A stretch of DNA of 64,000 nucleotides from Costus lasius (Eukaryota; Streptophyta; Magnoliopsida; Zingiberales; Costaceae), in contig CM050449.1 of assembly GCA_027563935.2 (NCBI GenBank), positions 41,948,507 through 42,012,506 of the forward strand, in the 5' to 3' direction. Shown here one piece after another: positions 12,231-24,200 of the stretch; position 1 is the first letter of the stretch; every line of letters begins with the position of its first letter. The translations under genes and the position numbers were made by a program. The notes under the pieces are model-generated. The model did no database searches, was not told the DNA's origin, and was given only the letters and a program-made list of their open reading frames with translations.

Positions 12231-13686
12231 TGATAACTTTCTGCAAGTGCACAAAATAATCGAAGTAATAAAAAGATTATCGTTTCCAACGAGGACTACG
12301 TAGTTAAGTACTGACTTCTCGACTTGTTTGAATCTAAGCAAACCAAGTATGCTATAGTGATGAACTTCTAAGTACGAACAATTCAAAAGCAGCTTTTAGA
12401 GGGTTCAAGTTCTAAGAGAATCGGGATTTCTGGGTTTCACCACACTGACTATTATGAATCTTATAAAGGTCACTCAATCAAAAGAAAGTATCTATCATGA
12501 AAGGAACTTTTCCTAATGTACATATTACCTCCTCTCGGAGTGTAATACGGTGTTTAATTAAGTTAACTCCTTACTCTCGTGATAGTTAACCTAACTAAAC
12601 CCATTAAGTTCTATGAAAAGCTATTAAATCCTTCAAACAAATCCAACCTACTCTCGTGATTGGATTCGAAGGTTCAACTGAAATAGATTGGACGTTGCGA
12701 CTCACCTCTCGGTCCTTCTCGCAACGTCTAAGACGCAATTATACGTGGCCAAGGTATATTACGAAATAAACGCAATCGCAGTCAAATCATGGTCATAATT
12801 TCGTATAAAAAGAGTATGAATAAAGATTAATTCATAAAAGTCAGTAGGCTAAGCCCTAAATCCCGAAACAATGATCTACTCGCTCATGTTCTTAAGGGAA
12901 TACATGTTTAATGATGAACAAGCATAGATCTAGTAGAAAAATCGCAAGAATTCACTATGACAACAATAAAAATCGCTTCCCCTCGATCTAGAGATGAAGA
13001 AGAGTCGATCAATCGTCGCTTTTCCGTGAAATCTCGTCGGAATTTCGCTCGAAAATCAACTTTCACCCTTGTTGCGGCCGCCGCTTGTGTTCATCCGAAA
13101 AAGCTCTCCTTTTCCTTGAAAAATCAGATCTTTTATAGTGGGACCGGTTTGGAACCCATCAAGGAATGGTTCTGCAAGGTTTGGTTCAAATCCGGTTTGA
13201 ATCGGTGGAGAATCGAGTGAAAAACTCGTCGGGCTGACGTTTTTACGGTCCGTAACGTGTTCATGGCCACGGCCATGATTCTTTCTGTGTGTATATCACT
13301 TATGTCATAGAAACATTCACGGCCCGTAATGGATTTACGGCTTCACCCATGAAAGTTTCGTGCATATTTGTACTTAGCCATTTTTCTGCCATTCTCTCAA
13401 CTGGAAATTACGGCCGACCAAGGCCATAATTCTTGCGTTCTTCACTATTTCAACTCTAAATTCGACGTGTAAGCTCGTGATCTCCTCAGGAATCATGCTT
13501 TGGCTTCAAAACTCGTGAAATCTTTCATTTTTGGGTGATTTTACCTACATTTTCATAAAAACCAAGAAAAGTGAAGATTCTGTGCAAAGTGAAATAAAAG
13601 CATCGAAATAAGTACAAAATCATGCAAATAAGCTCAAAATATGATTTAAAATATAGGCAAAAATGTGGTGTAAATTCAACGCATCA
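12231..13686 (-). mobile_element. Athila family A, 3' LTR
   Basis: Starts TGATAACTTTCTGC and ends AACGCATCA on the plus strand. Its U5-like start resembles the other Athila LTRs here (a 'CAAGTGCAC..TCGAAGTAATA' block also seen near 47270 and 54305). It is followed on the right by a purine tract. Around 13236-13440 it holds three units with ACGGTCCGTAA-like and GGCCATGATT-like parts, equivalent to the palindrome array of family F. It is not the same family as the LTR at the other end of this element (29879-31815). Confidence 0.7.
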
Positions 13687-13702
13687 AAATACCCTAGACT
13701 TA
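13687..13702 (-). other. Polypurine tract of Athila family A
   Basis: The minus strand reads TAAGTCTAGGGTATTT next to the LTR start TGATGCGTTG. Athila-type elements typically carry AAGTCTGG-like purine tracts here, and element F has AAGTCTGGAGTATTT at its own boundaries (48837 and 55867). It sets the orientation of this half. Confidence 0.7.
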
Positions 13703-14202
13703 GAATTTTGCTTGTCCTCAAGCAATGCATCAATATGAATAAAGAATGTAAAGATAAGGAATGCTCATTAGTTTTACCATCAATAAAGTACTTAGTCTAC
13801 ATTTTAGGCAAGCAACTTTTCTGAACTTAAATCATTTGAGAGAAATCATAGTAGAGACAAACTGTCAAGAATTTATAATCCAAGAAAGGTAAAATTCACA
13901 AGTCATGTTATAATGTTCATTCAACACATATCTAAAATCAAATACTTTTTGGTTTAATAAATCTGCCTTGATCAATAGATAAAGATTTATTTCAATTCAT
14001 TTGGTGAAACTATAAATAAGAGATTTTTATTGCAATTTGGTCTTGAAACTGTTATGTATCATAACATTGTTCAAAGTATACTACATAATAGTATAATTTA
14101 ACTCATGGTCTCAATCTTAAGTCAGAGGAATTTTCCACCAAGCCCACAACTTTCCCTTTTCTCCATTTATTTTATTCAAACTTCAACTCATGTCTTCGGT
14201 AC

Positions 14203-14223
14203 CACTGCCAATTTTTCGCAGTG
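14203..14223 (-). other. Conserved stem-loop in Athila 3' region (family A copy)
   Basis: Arms CACTGC and GCAGTG enclose a 9-base loop (CAATTTTTC). The same structure occurs twice in each interior copy of element F. It sits in a wider conserved block that begins CTTCAACTCAT and ends AAGTAGAGGAGTCA. Confidence 0.7.
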
Positions 14224-15141
14224 CCAAGTAGAGGAGTCACACATTTTTTTTTTGGAGAAAGCTGGCCAGTGTCAACTCACAACCTTAGATTATGCTACTA
14301 GAGGAGTTGGAGCAAATCTCAAGTTAAATATATAAATCACTAAATTTCTATCCATAAAAATCACTATTAAACAAAAGGAAAATAAATTAAACTTAAAGTA
14401 CCAGGATCATTATGCAAATGTTGTTTAAACATTCAACAATTCTTATGTAAACTTTATCAATACCAGAATTGATCTTACTCAACAATTTAAGTTTTCATGA
14501 AATCTCAAAAACTCTCTAAGTCATCAAATTAAATGCCAAAAATGCTTTCTAAGTTCAAAATCAAGGATAAAATGAATCTAATTAATCCTTAACAATCTTA
14601 AACATTCAAAATCATATCTATGAAACTTTGAAGGAATAGCAAAATATGAAAATGGATGCCCTAGACTTAATTTGATGCATATGTATAAGCATTAATTCAA
14701 TGAAAGATTTCAGAAATTTTTTTTTTTGCAAGAGTTCCCTCTATATTATTGGCGAAACCCTGTACAGTTATATCAAAAATATGAAATACAACTCAAAAAA
14801 AATCTGAAAAATATACCATATCAAAGATATTCAATTTTTATATGGTAATCAACTTTCAAACATCAAATACCGTCAGGTTTCATCATTCAAATCACAGTTT
14901 TCCATTTCAAATTACTATTCACTTAAAATATCAAAACTTATGTCAAATTCAATCTAGAATGCAGAAACTTATCAACAAAACATCCAAAAACCATCATAAA
15001 GCATCACAGTCACATGATGAATATCAAATATATACGAAACCATCCTATATGTACCAAGTTCAGCATCCTAAGGTCTAATACCATCATGAATGTACAATAT
15101 TAGTCCTAATGTCAAAGTATCAAAATGAACCAAATAATATC

Positions 15142-15200
15142 CTAATACAACACACACACACACAAAGAAAACATAAAAGTGTTGTGTGTGGTTGTATTAG
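15142..15200. repeat. Inverted repeat, about 22-base arms
   Basis: The left arm at 15142-15163 (CTAATACAAC then CA repeats) pairs with the right arm at 15179-15200 (GTGTTGTGTGTGG then TTGTATTAG) with about three mismatches, around a 15-base A-rich loop. It lies about 115 bases beyond the ATHILA ORF stop on the minus strand. It may be a 3' processing signal, or simply a CA-repeat-driven hairpin. Confidence 0.7.
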
Positions 15201-15313
15201 CATCCAATCTACTGAATCTTGTGCACAGATAAGATAAATGTGAGATCTCCTACATAATATCAAAGAATAACTATAAATACATCAAAACGAAATAAAGATA
15301 CTCACAAAGCCTA

Positions 15314-18300
15314 TCAGTCTGTCTCTGTATGCTCAGAGTCCTCCTCGTCTCTAGTGTGTCGTGTCGATGAAGATGGGAGACGACACCGTAATAGCTCCTC
15401 TATCGCACGTAAAGACTCGAGTGCTCTCAACTGTCCTTGCTCAAAGCGCGATATGTCGTTACGCATCCTCCTCTACTCAGCACGCATCTACTCTAGAGAA
15501 GGATCTGGTCGTGCTGAAGTAGATGGCCCGACAGATGTGGATGGTCTGTCAGCGGCGGATGGCTCGACTGGAGGGATATGCTCTGAAATCCTCGGCGGTG
15601 ATGGGGTGAAGCTGCATCTCTAGGACCTCCCCCATGAGTGGGATCCCCGAAGCAGTTCTGCTGAACACGAACTATAGTACGGTCCATATTCGGCAACCTC
15701 ATCGTAACATCAGTGCCTCTGAACATCAGATGATATGAGCTACCAAGCCTCGTAATCATCTTAATGGCAACACAGGCATCCCTGTCCAGTTTGGGATTAC
15801 CCTTTGCCTTGTTCAACCCTGAAGGGTCAATACCAAGGGCAAGGGCAATAGTAGTAATCATGCCTCCTATCACAAGGACTCCTCTCCACGCTCTGGCAGC
15901 TTTATCCATTTGCTTCATGAGGTTGAACGGAGTGCTGAGGCGGAATCCAGTCAACATAGCCCATAAGAAAAATAGCTCTGAGGATCTGACCATGTCGTCG
16001 CTCTCTGGTCGCCCGAAAATCGTGTGTGCGAGTATTCGATGCACATATCTGAAAACTGGGCTGGATAGGCGTGTGGCTTTGGCGGTCCTTGGATCGAATC
16101 CTCCCTCACTAGATATATCTCGTCAGAAAGTCCTCTCAGTGTACTCATGTGGGCGATATCTAGTACCGTCCGAAAGGAACCCGAATATATGATCGAACTG
16201 GTCAAGCATTAGTACATGGTCCCGGTTCCCTAATCAAAACACCATCCTACCCGGATCACTGTCATCATAGTTCCTCAATGTAATCTAAACTGAGCTAAAA
16301 AACTCCAGAGTCAGCTTAACGTATGTGGGATGCCTCTAGTTATAAAAATCTTGCCACCCTATGTTCGCGAACATCCACTGGACGTCATCGAACAATCCTA
16401 GGGACTGCAGTGTCTGGTCGTCCCAATACCTCGTGCTAAGTACTCCCCGAGTGGATATGGCACGGTATCTCCACTCCTGCTCCCTACCCCTGTGTCTGAT
16501 CTGTCGTGGGTAAGTAGTGAGTGTAGGGGGTGGTGATCGTGCACGTCTCCTCTCTGGTATCTCTGACTCGGGCATAGCTAGAGACAGCTCGGAAGATGAA
16601 GGCTCTGGGATGCAGCTGGTGAATGTCGTGAGGATGGCTCTGGTGAGGGCAAATGAATCTCAGGTGATGGTACTGGTGATGCTGATGCTGGTACTGATGG
16701 TGGTGCCGGCTCAATAGTAGCAGATGGATCATGTACTACTGACGGGGAAGAAGTGTGGAGCTCTGGTATGTCTACAGATATCTCAGGTATATCAGCAAAT
16801 ATATCAGGAGATCCCTCCTCCTGATCTGGCAATACAGGTGTACTGGCCTCATGGACGGGCAGATCTCCTTGGGCCGAGGAGGGCGATGGAATCTCTAGAG
16901 TTTGGGCAGAGTCATATGGAGTGCCTGCCTCCATAGTCTGTGTATCTACAGGTGCTACAAACTCTGGTAAATCAGTGGGAGGCACCGGTGTGGCGGACTC
17001 CACAACATCCATCGGAGTGGTCTCGACTACTGTCGGTGCTGGCGCTGGGGGTGCTACAGATATCTCAGCTAAATCTACAACTGGTGATAATGGCTTGGTA
17101 ACTCTCCTCCCCCGCATAGTCATGCCTCGCGTGGTATGCTTCCTAGCATACCATCTAGCGATCCTCTGATCGCGGCTCTCTGGCCTATCAGCAGGCCTCT
17201 CTGATATAATCTCTAACTCCGGAGAGCTGACTGGCTCAGGTGTTGGTGTATATGCCCTGCAGACCAATGTATGGACATGGTCAGGCATTGTTTGAATGTA
17301 CTTTGATAGAATTATTATAGAGGCATGGTCGTTATTGTGCAGACTTCTCTACCTGCGTTGATGTATTGAGTTGCATAAATAATGCCCCAGGAGTTTGGTT
17401 GGATCCATTCTCATAAGCTATCCCCAGTCAAGGTACCTTAGCAGATATGGGACAGCTTTGGTATATGTGAGACTGGTGTATAGGCTGGTTAGGTGCGGGG
17501 CACAGTAATGCAGACATACGGGTGCATTGGATGCACTGGAGTGATCCACCGTGAGGATTGACTTGTCTAGTCAACAAGTCAATCTCACATGCAAGAGGTT
17601 TGCATTGATCCTTAGACTTGAGGTATTCATGTCTAGATTTGATGATGGAAATGCTTTGATACAGTCTTATGTCTCTCCGTAATTGGGAGATTAAAACGGC
17701 TGTCATTGGGCATGTCATGAGTCATGTAGGGACATGGATGACCAATAGTAGGATTTGCCCCTTCCTTTATTGGAAGAATGATATCCACTCGGGGCGCCCC
17801 ACCTCATTTGTGCATGATAGGAATGTGTGGCCACACTGATTGAGTCATGACCAATAGATTGGATTGATAAACTTGAGACTAATCCAATGGCAGGATATCA
17901 GTTTAGGCAAAGGGATCTATAATGCATGGGAATCCTCGTTGCTTGTTAGGGAGTTGTTGCCGTATGACTTAAGTCCTATGACATGGGTAGTAGTGATGTG
18001 TTGTTAGATACCCCTCACTACTTATGATGTTTACATCATTGCCATGGTCATTAGGATCCTACGGGGTCACACGCAATAGACTCTTGACGTTGCATTAATC
18101 AGAAGCATTAGGATCAAGTTATTGGATAACTTGGATCAATTTGGAAGATTTCATCAGCGCCAATGGGCCTGATGAGATGGAAGAACTTATTAGGGCCAAC
18201 TTCCATTTTTGGCATATTGACCAAATTAACCATGGTTAGCTTCGTTTAACCTTGGGTTAAATTGGATTGGATCCAGTTACATGGTTAGCATGCATAATGG

Positions 18301-19673
18301 ACCTTGGGTCAAGCCCATTGCTTAATGGGGCTTGCTAATAAGCTGTAATGAGAAGCCAAGAGGCTAAAGGGGTATAATGGGGATGAAATATTGGGATAGG
18401 CGCTTATGGATTCCTAGTTGGACTAGGATTTGCGCTAATGCCATATTTAGTGATTGATTCAAATTGGATTTGAATTTAATCACTTAAAATAATTAATTGG
18501 AAAGGTATAAGCGAATATGGGGCTGGTAATTAATCTAATTGGAGTCCTAATTGGATTAGGACTTGTGCCCAAACCAAATTAGGCAAATTCTCAAGTTGCT
18601 TTGACCTAGTCTTGGCGCATGCATGAGAATTGTGTCTAATTAGGAATTATTTGGGTACATGCGGCTAATGCTTATTTAAGTAAGTGATAAGCGCATGTAA
18701 TTAAGGGATTCAATCAATTAATTGGATTAAATAAATCCCTAGATTAATGCCCAAATCGCATTGACTTTCCAATTAACTCTAACCGCCCTTTATCTCTATA
18801 AATAAGACTCCTTGTTGCCCCCCTCTTGAGATTCATTAATCTCTTGGAGGCATGAAGCTATAGAAGGGCGACAAGAGAGCTTGGAACTCTACTTCTTCCA
18901 TCATAGGCACAAGCAAGTTCTTCTTCTTCTTCTCCACTTGGCACAAGGAGTCTTAGTGCTTGGTGGCGTCTCCTTGCCACAAGCTCTCTTCCTTCCTTGG
19001 CCATAGGCGCACCTTGCTTGAAGGTGGCGCAAGCATAGAAGAAAAAGGAAGTACTTGGCGCATCATCTTCCTCTTCACCTCTTCTTGGTGCTTTTACCTT
19101 GGAGGTGACGCAAGTTTTGAAGAGGGTGACAAAGGCTGATTCTCTTCCCGAGGCTAGCACCGAGTGTGGAAGGGAGCAACGTTGAGACGGTCGACGCATG
19201 GATACTTGTAGAGGGCGAACACTTGGGCGCCTTCAACATGGCTTCAACGACTAAGCAAGCAAAAGAGGTATATCTCTAACACATCTTTGTGTCTTCTCTC
19301 TCGCATGGATCCTTGGGAAAGGAATATGTTTCGGGTGTAATGATTCTTCCTTTGCGTTCTGGGACTGCAAATTTTAAAATTACACCCGGTATTCCCTAAC
19401 ATCAGGTACTGCCGTCTGCGATGTATTGGGTACCGAGGATGTGCTAGGAGCTGGTGACATCCTCTCAGTACCAATCTCATCAGAGACACTGGAATACTCC
19501 CAAGGTGTGTCGGAGGGAGGAAATAGGTCAAACGGTATCGGAGACTCCACTGTCGACATCTGTGCAAGCTCAAATCTCTCCGGGAGTACTCCATGGACCA
19601 TCCTATACCTAGGATAAATAGGAAGGTACGGGCCTCGTACACTCTCCTTCCTCACCGATCTCCTCGGTGCCAT
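15314..19673 (-). pseudogene. ATHILA ORF of family A, split by a solo LTR
   Basis: Start at 19673 (MAPRRSVRK), stop at 15314. The reading frame breaks at 19407/17280 where a solo LTR sits, and is further broken by stops and frameshifts. The first part is short and basic. After the insertion (from 17280 down to about 16580) comes about 230 residues rich in Pro, Ser, Glu and Thr. The conserved core follows: a segment near 16330-15950, then 'HRILAHTIFGRPESDDMVRS' near 16040, 'ELFFLWAML', 'VIGGMITTIALALGI' and 'DACVAIKMI'. This core matches the ATHILA ORF family known from Arabidopsis retrotransposons, whose function is unknown. The closest relative in the window is the ORF of element F (57125-58528), which lacks the long Pro/Ser-rich part. 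Confidence 0.7.
17281..19406 (+). mobile_element. Solo copia LTR W2 inside the ATHILA ORF, with target duplication
   Basis: The LTR spans 17286-19401 and is flanked by TCAGG at 17281-17285 and again at 19402-19406. It is related to the TGTTGGTGTATATGCCC family in plus orientation; 17440-17560 shows the same run of sentences as 21470-21600. The first bases (CATTGTTTG) are a decayed form of the usual TGTTGG start and the end is CCCTAACA. No primer site, polypurine tract or interior is present, so it is a solo LTR left by recombination. Removing it rejoins the ATHILA frame between Val-Pro-Asp and Pro-Asp-His codons. Confidence 0.8.
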
Positions 19674-19691
19674 AATGCCGATCAAATACAA

Positions 19692-20240
19692 TGCAAGTTT
19701 CTAACAAAACACGCGCTGCTACAGTAACCGTGAAATTCAGCCGTGAAAGGTGAATGTGAAATCGCTCCAAAAACCCAATCAAACGGTTCTCAAATCGATG
19801 ATATACTTATAAACTCTAAGTGCAGATGATGAATCACTAGTCTGAGCAGGAGAGACTCACGAATCTGTGTGGAAATCAGCATCGAATCAGTCAAAAAACG
19901 CTCAATGGCGGGTCGGCGGACGAACAACGATTCCCCACGAAATCTGGTGGAAGATCATCGGAAGTCACTCGCTGGAAGTATAGAAAGGCAGGTGGAAGGG
20001 TTTCGTCGCCGCTCGTGGGAGGAATCGTCGAAAATCGGCGAATTACGAGCGTGGGCGTAACCCTAAGTCGCTAGTGAAGTTTAAACCGTAAGAACTTACA
20101 GTCCGTAAACATGTCACAGCTCCGGCCGTAAACCTTCCTTAGTGTATAGTGTCCAACCATATTTAGTTATATGCAAAATCACGGCTATGCGATAATTATG
20201 GCTCCAACTGTAAATCTCGCATTTTGACTTTACTTTTCGC
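19692..20240 (-). promoter_or_regulatory. Leader of the ATHILA ORF with LTR-like units (family A)
   Basis: Upstream of the ATHILA start on the minus strand. The stretch at 20094-20142 (TTACAGTCCGTAAACATGT then CTCCGGCCGTAAACC) aligns with 13246-13290 of the family A LTR (TTACGGTCCGTAACGTGTT then CCACGGCCATGATT), and a second, weaker unit lies at 20176-20225. So sequence resembling part of the LTR occurs inside the element just before this ORF. A promoter role is inference only. Confidence 0.5.
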
Positions 20241-20433
20241 TAGAAAAATCGCAAAAAATCTCCAAAACATTCTTGTATGCAATACAATGAATTCAAAGTG
20301 TTTTTCTTATAGACAAGTTCATCATAACATGTAAATAAAATTGATTACGAAAATTTGAAGCTAAATAACTAATCACGAAAAATTCAAAAACTTAATGAAA
20401 AATAAATTGCTGAAATTAACAAAATTTAGAGCC

Positions 20434-20490
20434 TCTGGGTTGCCTCCCAGGTAGCGCTTATTTAAGGTCCTTACCTTGACCACAATAATG
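20434..20490 (-). other. Conserved inter-ORF motif with hairpin (family A copy)
   Basis: The plus strand reads CTGGGTTGCCTCCCAGGT, then AGCGCT and TTTAAGGTC. Element F has the equivalent block at 52464-52515. The arms CTGGG/CCCAG form a small hairpin with loop TTGCCT. It lies between the gag/pol part and the ATHILA ORF leader in both families. Confidence 0.65.
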
Positions 20491-20641
20491 CTCATCGTTC
20501 TTCAAGTGGATTAGAGGCGCAGTGAATAATAGGCAGTATTTGTTCTTCACGCCTTTCCAGATCGTTACATTGGTTTAGCTTTAAATCTTGAGATGACTCC
20601 CATGTTCCATCTTTCTTCTTTTTGTCTCTCTCATGCTTTGC

Positions 20642-21271
20642 TCAATATTCTAAGGAACACCTTTCGATTTTAAAAATATTTCTTTCATCATATTCATCCT
20701 CCTTCACTTCAAGGGGTTGACAGGATCCTGCAAAATAAAGCTTCTGAGCCCTTAAAGAAAAATCAGAAACCAATTTGCTGCCATTTAAATTCAATATTAA
20801 CTTCTCATGCAGCATATCAATTATAGCTCTTGTAATTGCCAAAAACGGTCTACCTAGGATAATAGGTAATTTAGTGTCTTCTTCCATTTTAACTATCATG
20901 AAATCAGTCAAGACATAAAACTTATCAATTTTAACAGACACATTTTCTAAAATTCCTAAAGGTTGCTGAATAGATCCATTAGCAAATTGAAGGCGAGTTC
21001 TAGTAGGTTTAAATTCTCCACTACCCACTTTCTTAATCATATATGAAGGCATCAAAAATCTGTTACCACAGGAGGGTGGAAACATACCCATAAAGTCGAT
21101 TCCCCATACATCAAAAATCTCGATCTCAAGAATGGTATTAAGAGGCATCTCGTATCTTCGTGAAATTCCACCCATCCTTTGGTAGCGATCGCAAGATTGT
21201 ACATAGTCTCTTGCGTCCTTAAACAGGGTCGCCCAAAAGAAACCACATTGGAGGACCTTATATGCTGTTTT
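20642..21271 (-). pseudogene. Chimeric gypsy frame: integrase piece fused to protease piece
   Basis: Read on the minus strand from 21271, the first part is Athila integrase: 'KVLQCGFFWATLFKDA', 'CDRYQRMGGISRRYEMPLN', then 'EIFDVWGIDFMGMFPPS', covering the zinc-binding C..C end and the first catalytic Asp. Near 21060 the same open frame switches to an Athila aspartic protease region: 'KPTRTRLQFANGSIQQPLGI', 'VDKFYVL'-like sequence, then 'KLPIILGRPFLAITRA'. In a normal element protease lies far upstream of integrase, so this is a recombination junction. The rest of the integrase is missing. The frame ends at 20642. Confidence 0.75.
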
Positions 21272-24200
21272 TGTTAGTGTTTATGCCCTAGGACCTCAGG
21301 ATGGTCCATTGGGATATGTGTATCACATCTAGTTGATAGATGAGTTATCCTAGCATTGTCGTTGTTATGCAAGTTTGTACATCTGCGCATATGTACATTT
21401 GCATATACAATGTCCCAAAGAGATAGATTTTATCTAGTCTTTGTGTTTATCCCTGGTCGAGAATCATAGTGGATATGGGATAGCTATGATTCACTTGAGA
21501 CTGGTATATGCGCTGGTTGAGCACGGGTTGCTAACGCAGGCATATGGGTATATCAAGGGAGATATACTGGATCGACCCACCGTGAGGATTCATCTCAGCG
21601 TCACGAGATGAATATCACAGTGATAGAGTTGCGCTTGCCCTAGACTTGAGGGCATTGGTATCTCTATATAGTGATTGATGTACTATGATACAACCTAACA
21701 CTTCGCAGTAAAAGGGGAGTCATAACGGTTCTCATTGGGTATGTCGCAAGCCGTATGAGGGATTCAATGTGCCAATAGAGGATTTGCCCCTTCCTTGCAA
21801 GGAAGCTTGACTGTCCATGGCGCCCCTATATGGATGACTGAAAGTGTATGTATTGGGAAACCCCGAGGACATTTTACAATTTTTTAGAGTTATAAGCATA
21901 CATACATACATTGCACAGCGGAAGAAAGTCCCCGAAACAGGCCCGTCCCAAAAACCCAGTGAAGATCGCAAGCAAGAGAGTCGACACAATGAGTTAGGAA
22001 ATACCTTAAGAGCGGTTTGGAGTGATGCCGATGCAGGCGCCCAAGTGTGCGCCCTCTGCAGTCTCACACACACGGATCTCTTGAGTCATCTTCCACACCC
22101 GGTGCTAGCCTGGGAAGAAGATCAAAGCCTTAGGGAGATGCTCCAATCACCTTGCGCCACCACCAAGGAGGGATGCGCCAAAGAGGATGAGGAGGAGAGG
22201 AAACCATCAAGAGCTTTCTTCACTTACGCCAAGAAGAAGAAAGGAAGAAGACTTGCAGCCACTTGATGGAAGAGGAAGAGGTTGTGCCACCTTTGTTCCT
22301 TGCTTTCGCCCCTCTTGATGTGTTCACGCCTCCAAGGATGAATACTTGCAAGAGGGGGCGGCTAGGGTCACATATATAGGGCAAGAGGCGGTTAGGGCAA
22401 GGGCTAGGATCATGACAAGTGTAGGGCTAGGATGAGGAGGTTTGAGGCAAGGAAAGTCTCCAAGACTTTACCATAAATCTCATTCAACCTATCCATAATT
22501 GCCTAAGCACCATATCAGCCCAACACATGCCTTAAAGGCATTCATACTATCAATGGGAGAGGGCTAGGCGCATATTACTTCTTAATGAAGCAATTTTTAC
22601 CACCCAAACGCCATTATGCCCCTTAGGCGCCAATGGGGTTGGGTCTCTCCCCATTATACCCTTTTAGCCTATTTCCTCTTCATGACAACTTGTTATTGGG
22701 CCTCATTGGATAATGAGCTAGCCCAAACTTCATCACATGGGTTGATTAAGCATTTGGATCCAATCCAATGCAACCCTAATCCAAATGTGACCAACCATGG
22801 TCAAATACGGGTCAACCTGCCAAAAATGAAGCTTGGCTCCAATAACATTCTTCCATCTCATCAGGCGCAGCTGATGAAATTTCCCAATTAGATCCGAGTT
22901 ATCCAATAACTCGATCATAAGGCTTTCCGATCAATACGAGAACTCAAGTATCAAGGTGTGCGACCCTATAGGTTCCTCTGACGCCGGCAGTGCTGACCAA
23001 AGGTCACCACAAGCAGTGAGTGGCACCTAGCAGTGCATCGCTCCCAGGTCATTGGAATGGATATCGACATCGACATCCCCATCATCGCAACTAGGTACAG
23101 ATGCATTACAGTCTCTTTGCCGAACTGATATCCGATTGGACAAGCGTGTCACCACTTGTTTTCATCCAATCACATGGCTATGACTAAAACAGGTTTTTCA
23201 CCTGGGTATGGGCATACACTTTCAGTCATAGAACCATAGAGGAGCTCCATGGATATCATGCTTCCCTAAGGAAGGGGCAAATCCTTTGTCTGTCCATTGA
23301 CCTTCTCATATGGGTCGTGACATGCTCAATGACAACTGTTATGACCTCCCAACTACGGCGAGGTGTTAGGTTGTATCAAAGAAAGTCTCTAACCATATAG
23401 AATGGTCAATGACCTCAAGTCAAGGGATCAATGCATCTCCTGTCACTTGTGAGGATAACTCATGACACCAAGTCATAGCCTCACAGTGGGTCTATCCAGT
23501 ATATCCTCCAATGATATACTCATGTGTCTGCGTTAGCACCACGTGCCTAACCAGCCCACATACCAGTCTCACAAGTACCATAGCTGTCCCATATCCACTA
23601 AGGTACATCGACTGGGGACTATAGTTCGAGCACAGATCCAATCTGTCTCTAGGGACATTATCATGTTAGTACATATGCGCAGATGTAAACAAACATAGAT
23701 AACGACAATGCCAGAATGATATAAATATCAAAGTCAAGTAGTACATAAGTGGACCAAAACTAGGTCCTAGGGCATATACACCAACAGTATGGGCATACCC
23801 AAGTGAGAACCTGATTTAGTCATGCCATATTATTGGGATTAACAAGTGTGACACACTTCCCTAATCTGGACATCAGTTGGCAAAAGGACAAAGCTGCACT
23901 TGTACTTTGTTGTAGTTTTAGGGGATGTTAATGATGACACCATTCTGATGACTTGGGTAGCAATGATGTACTACTAGGTGCCACTCATTGCTTGTGATGA
24001 TTTAGTCATCACTGCCAACGTCTGAAGAACCTATAGGGTCACACACCTAGATGTTAGAGATTCCATACTGATCGTTTAGCCTCTAATCGAATCATTGTAT
24101 GATTCGGATCATTTTGGGGAACTGATGCATTGAGACTTTTTAGAGGAGATGATATTTTATTTTAGTTCATGTTTGACCACTAGTCGACTCTAGTGGACCA

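Larger units (their letters stand above)
13703..15313 (-). mobile_element. Athila A 3' non-coding region
   Basis: Non-coding tail between the ATHILA ORF stop at 15314 and the polypurine tract. It is AT-rich and holds two structures: a small stem-loop at 14203-14223, conserved with element F, and a long hairpin at 15142-15200. No coding motif was found. Confidence 0.6.

Noticed and set aside
15151..15164. CA dinucleotide run as a microsatellite feature
   Set aside because: Only about seven repeats; it is better described as part of the hairpin at 15142-15200.
16517..17169. Plus-strand open frames opposite the ATHILA ORF
   Set aside because: They mirror the low-complexity Pro/Ser codons of the minus-strand ORF.
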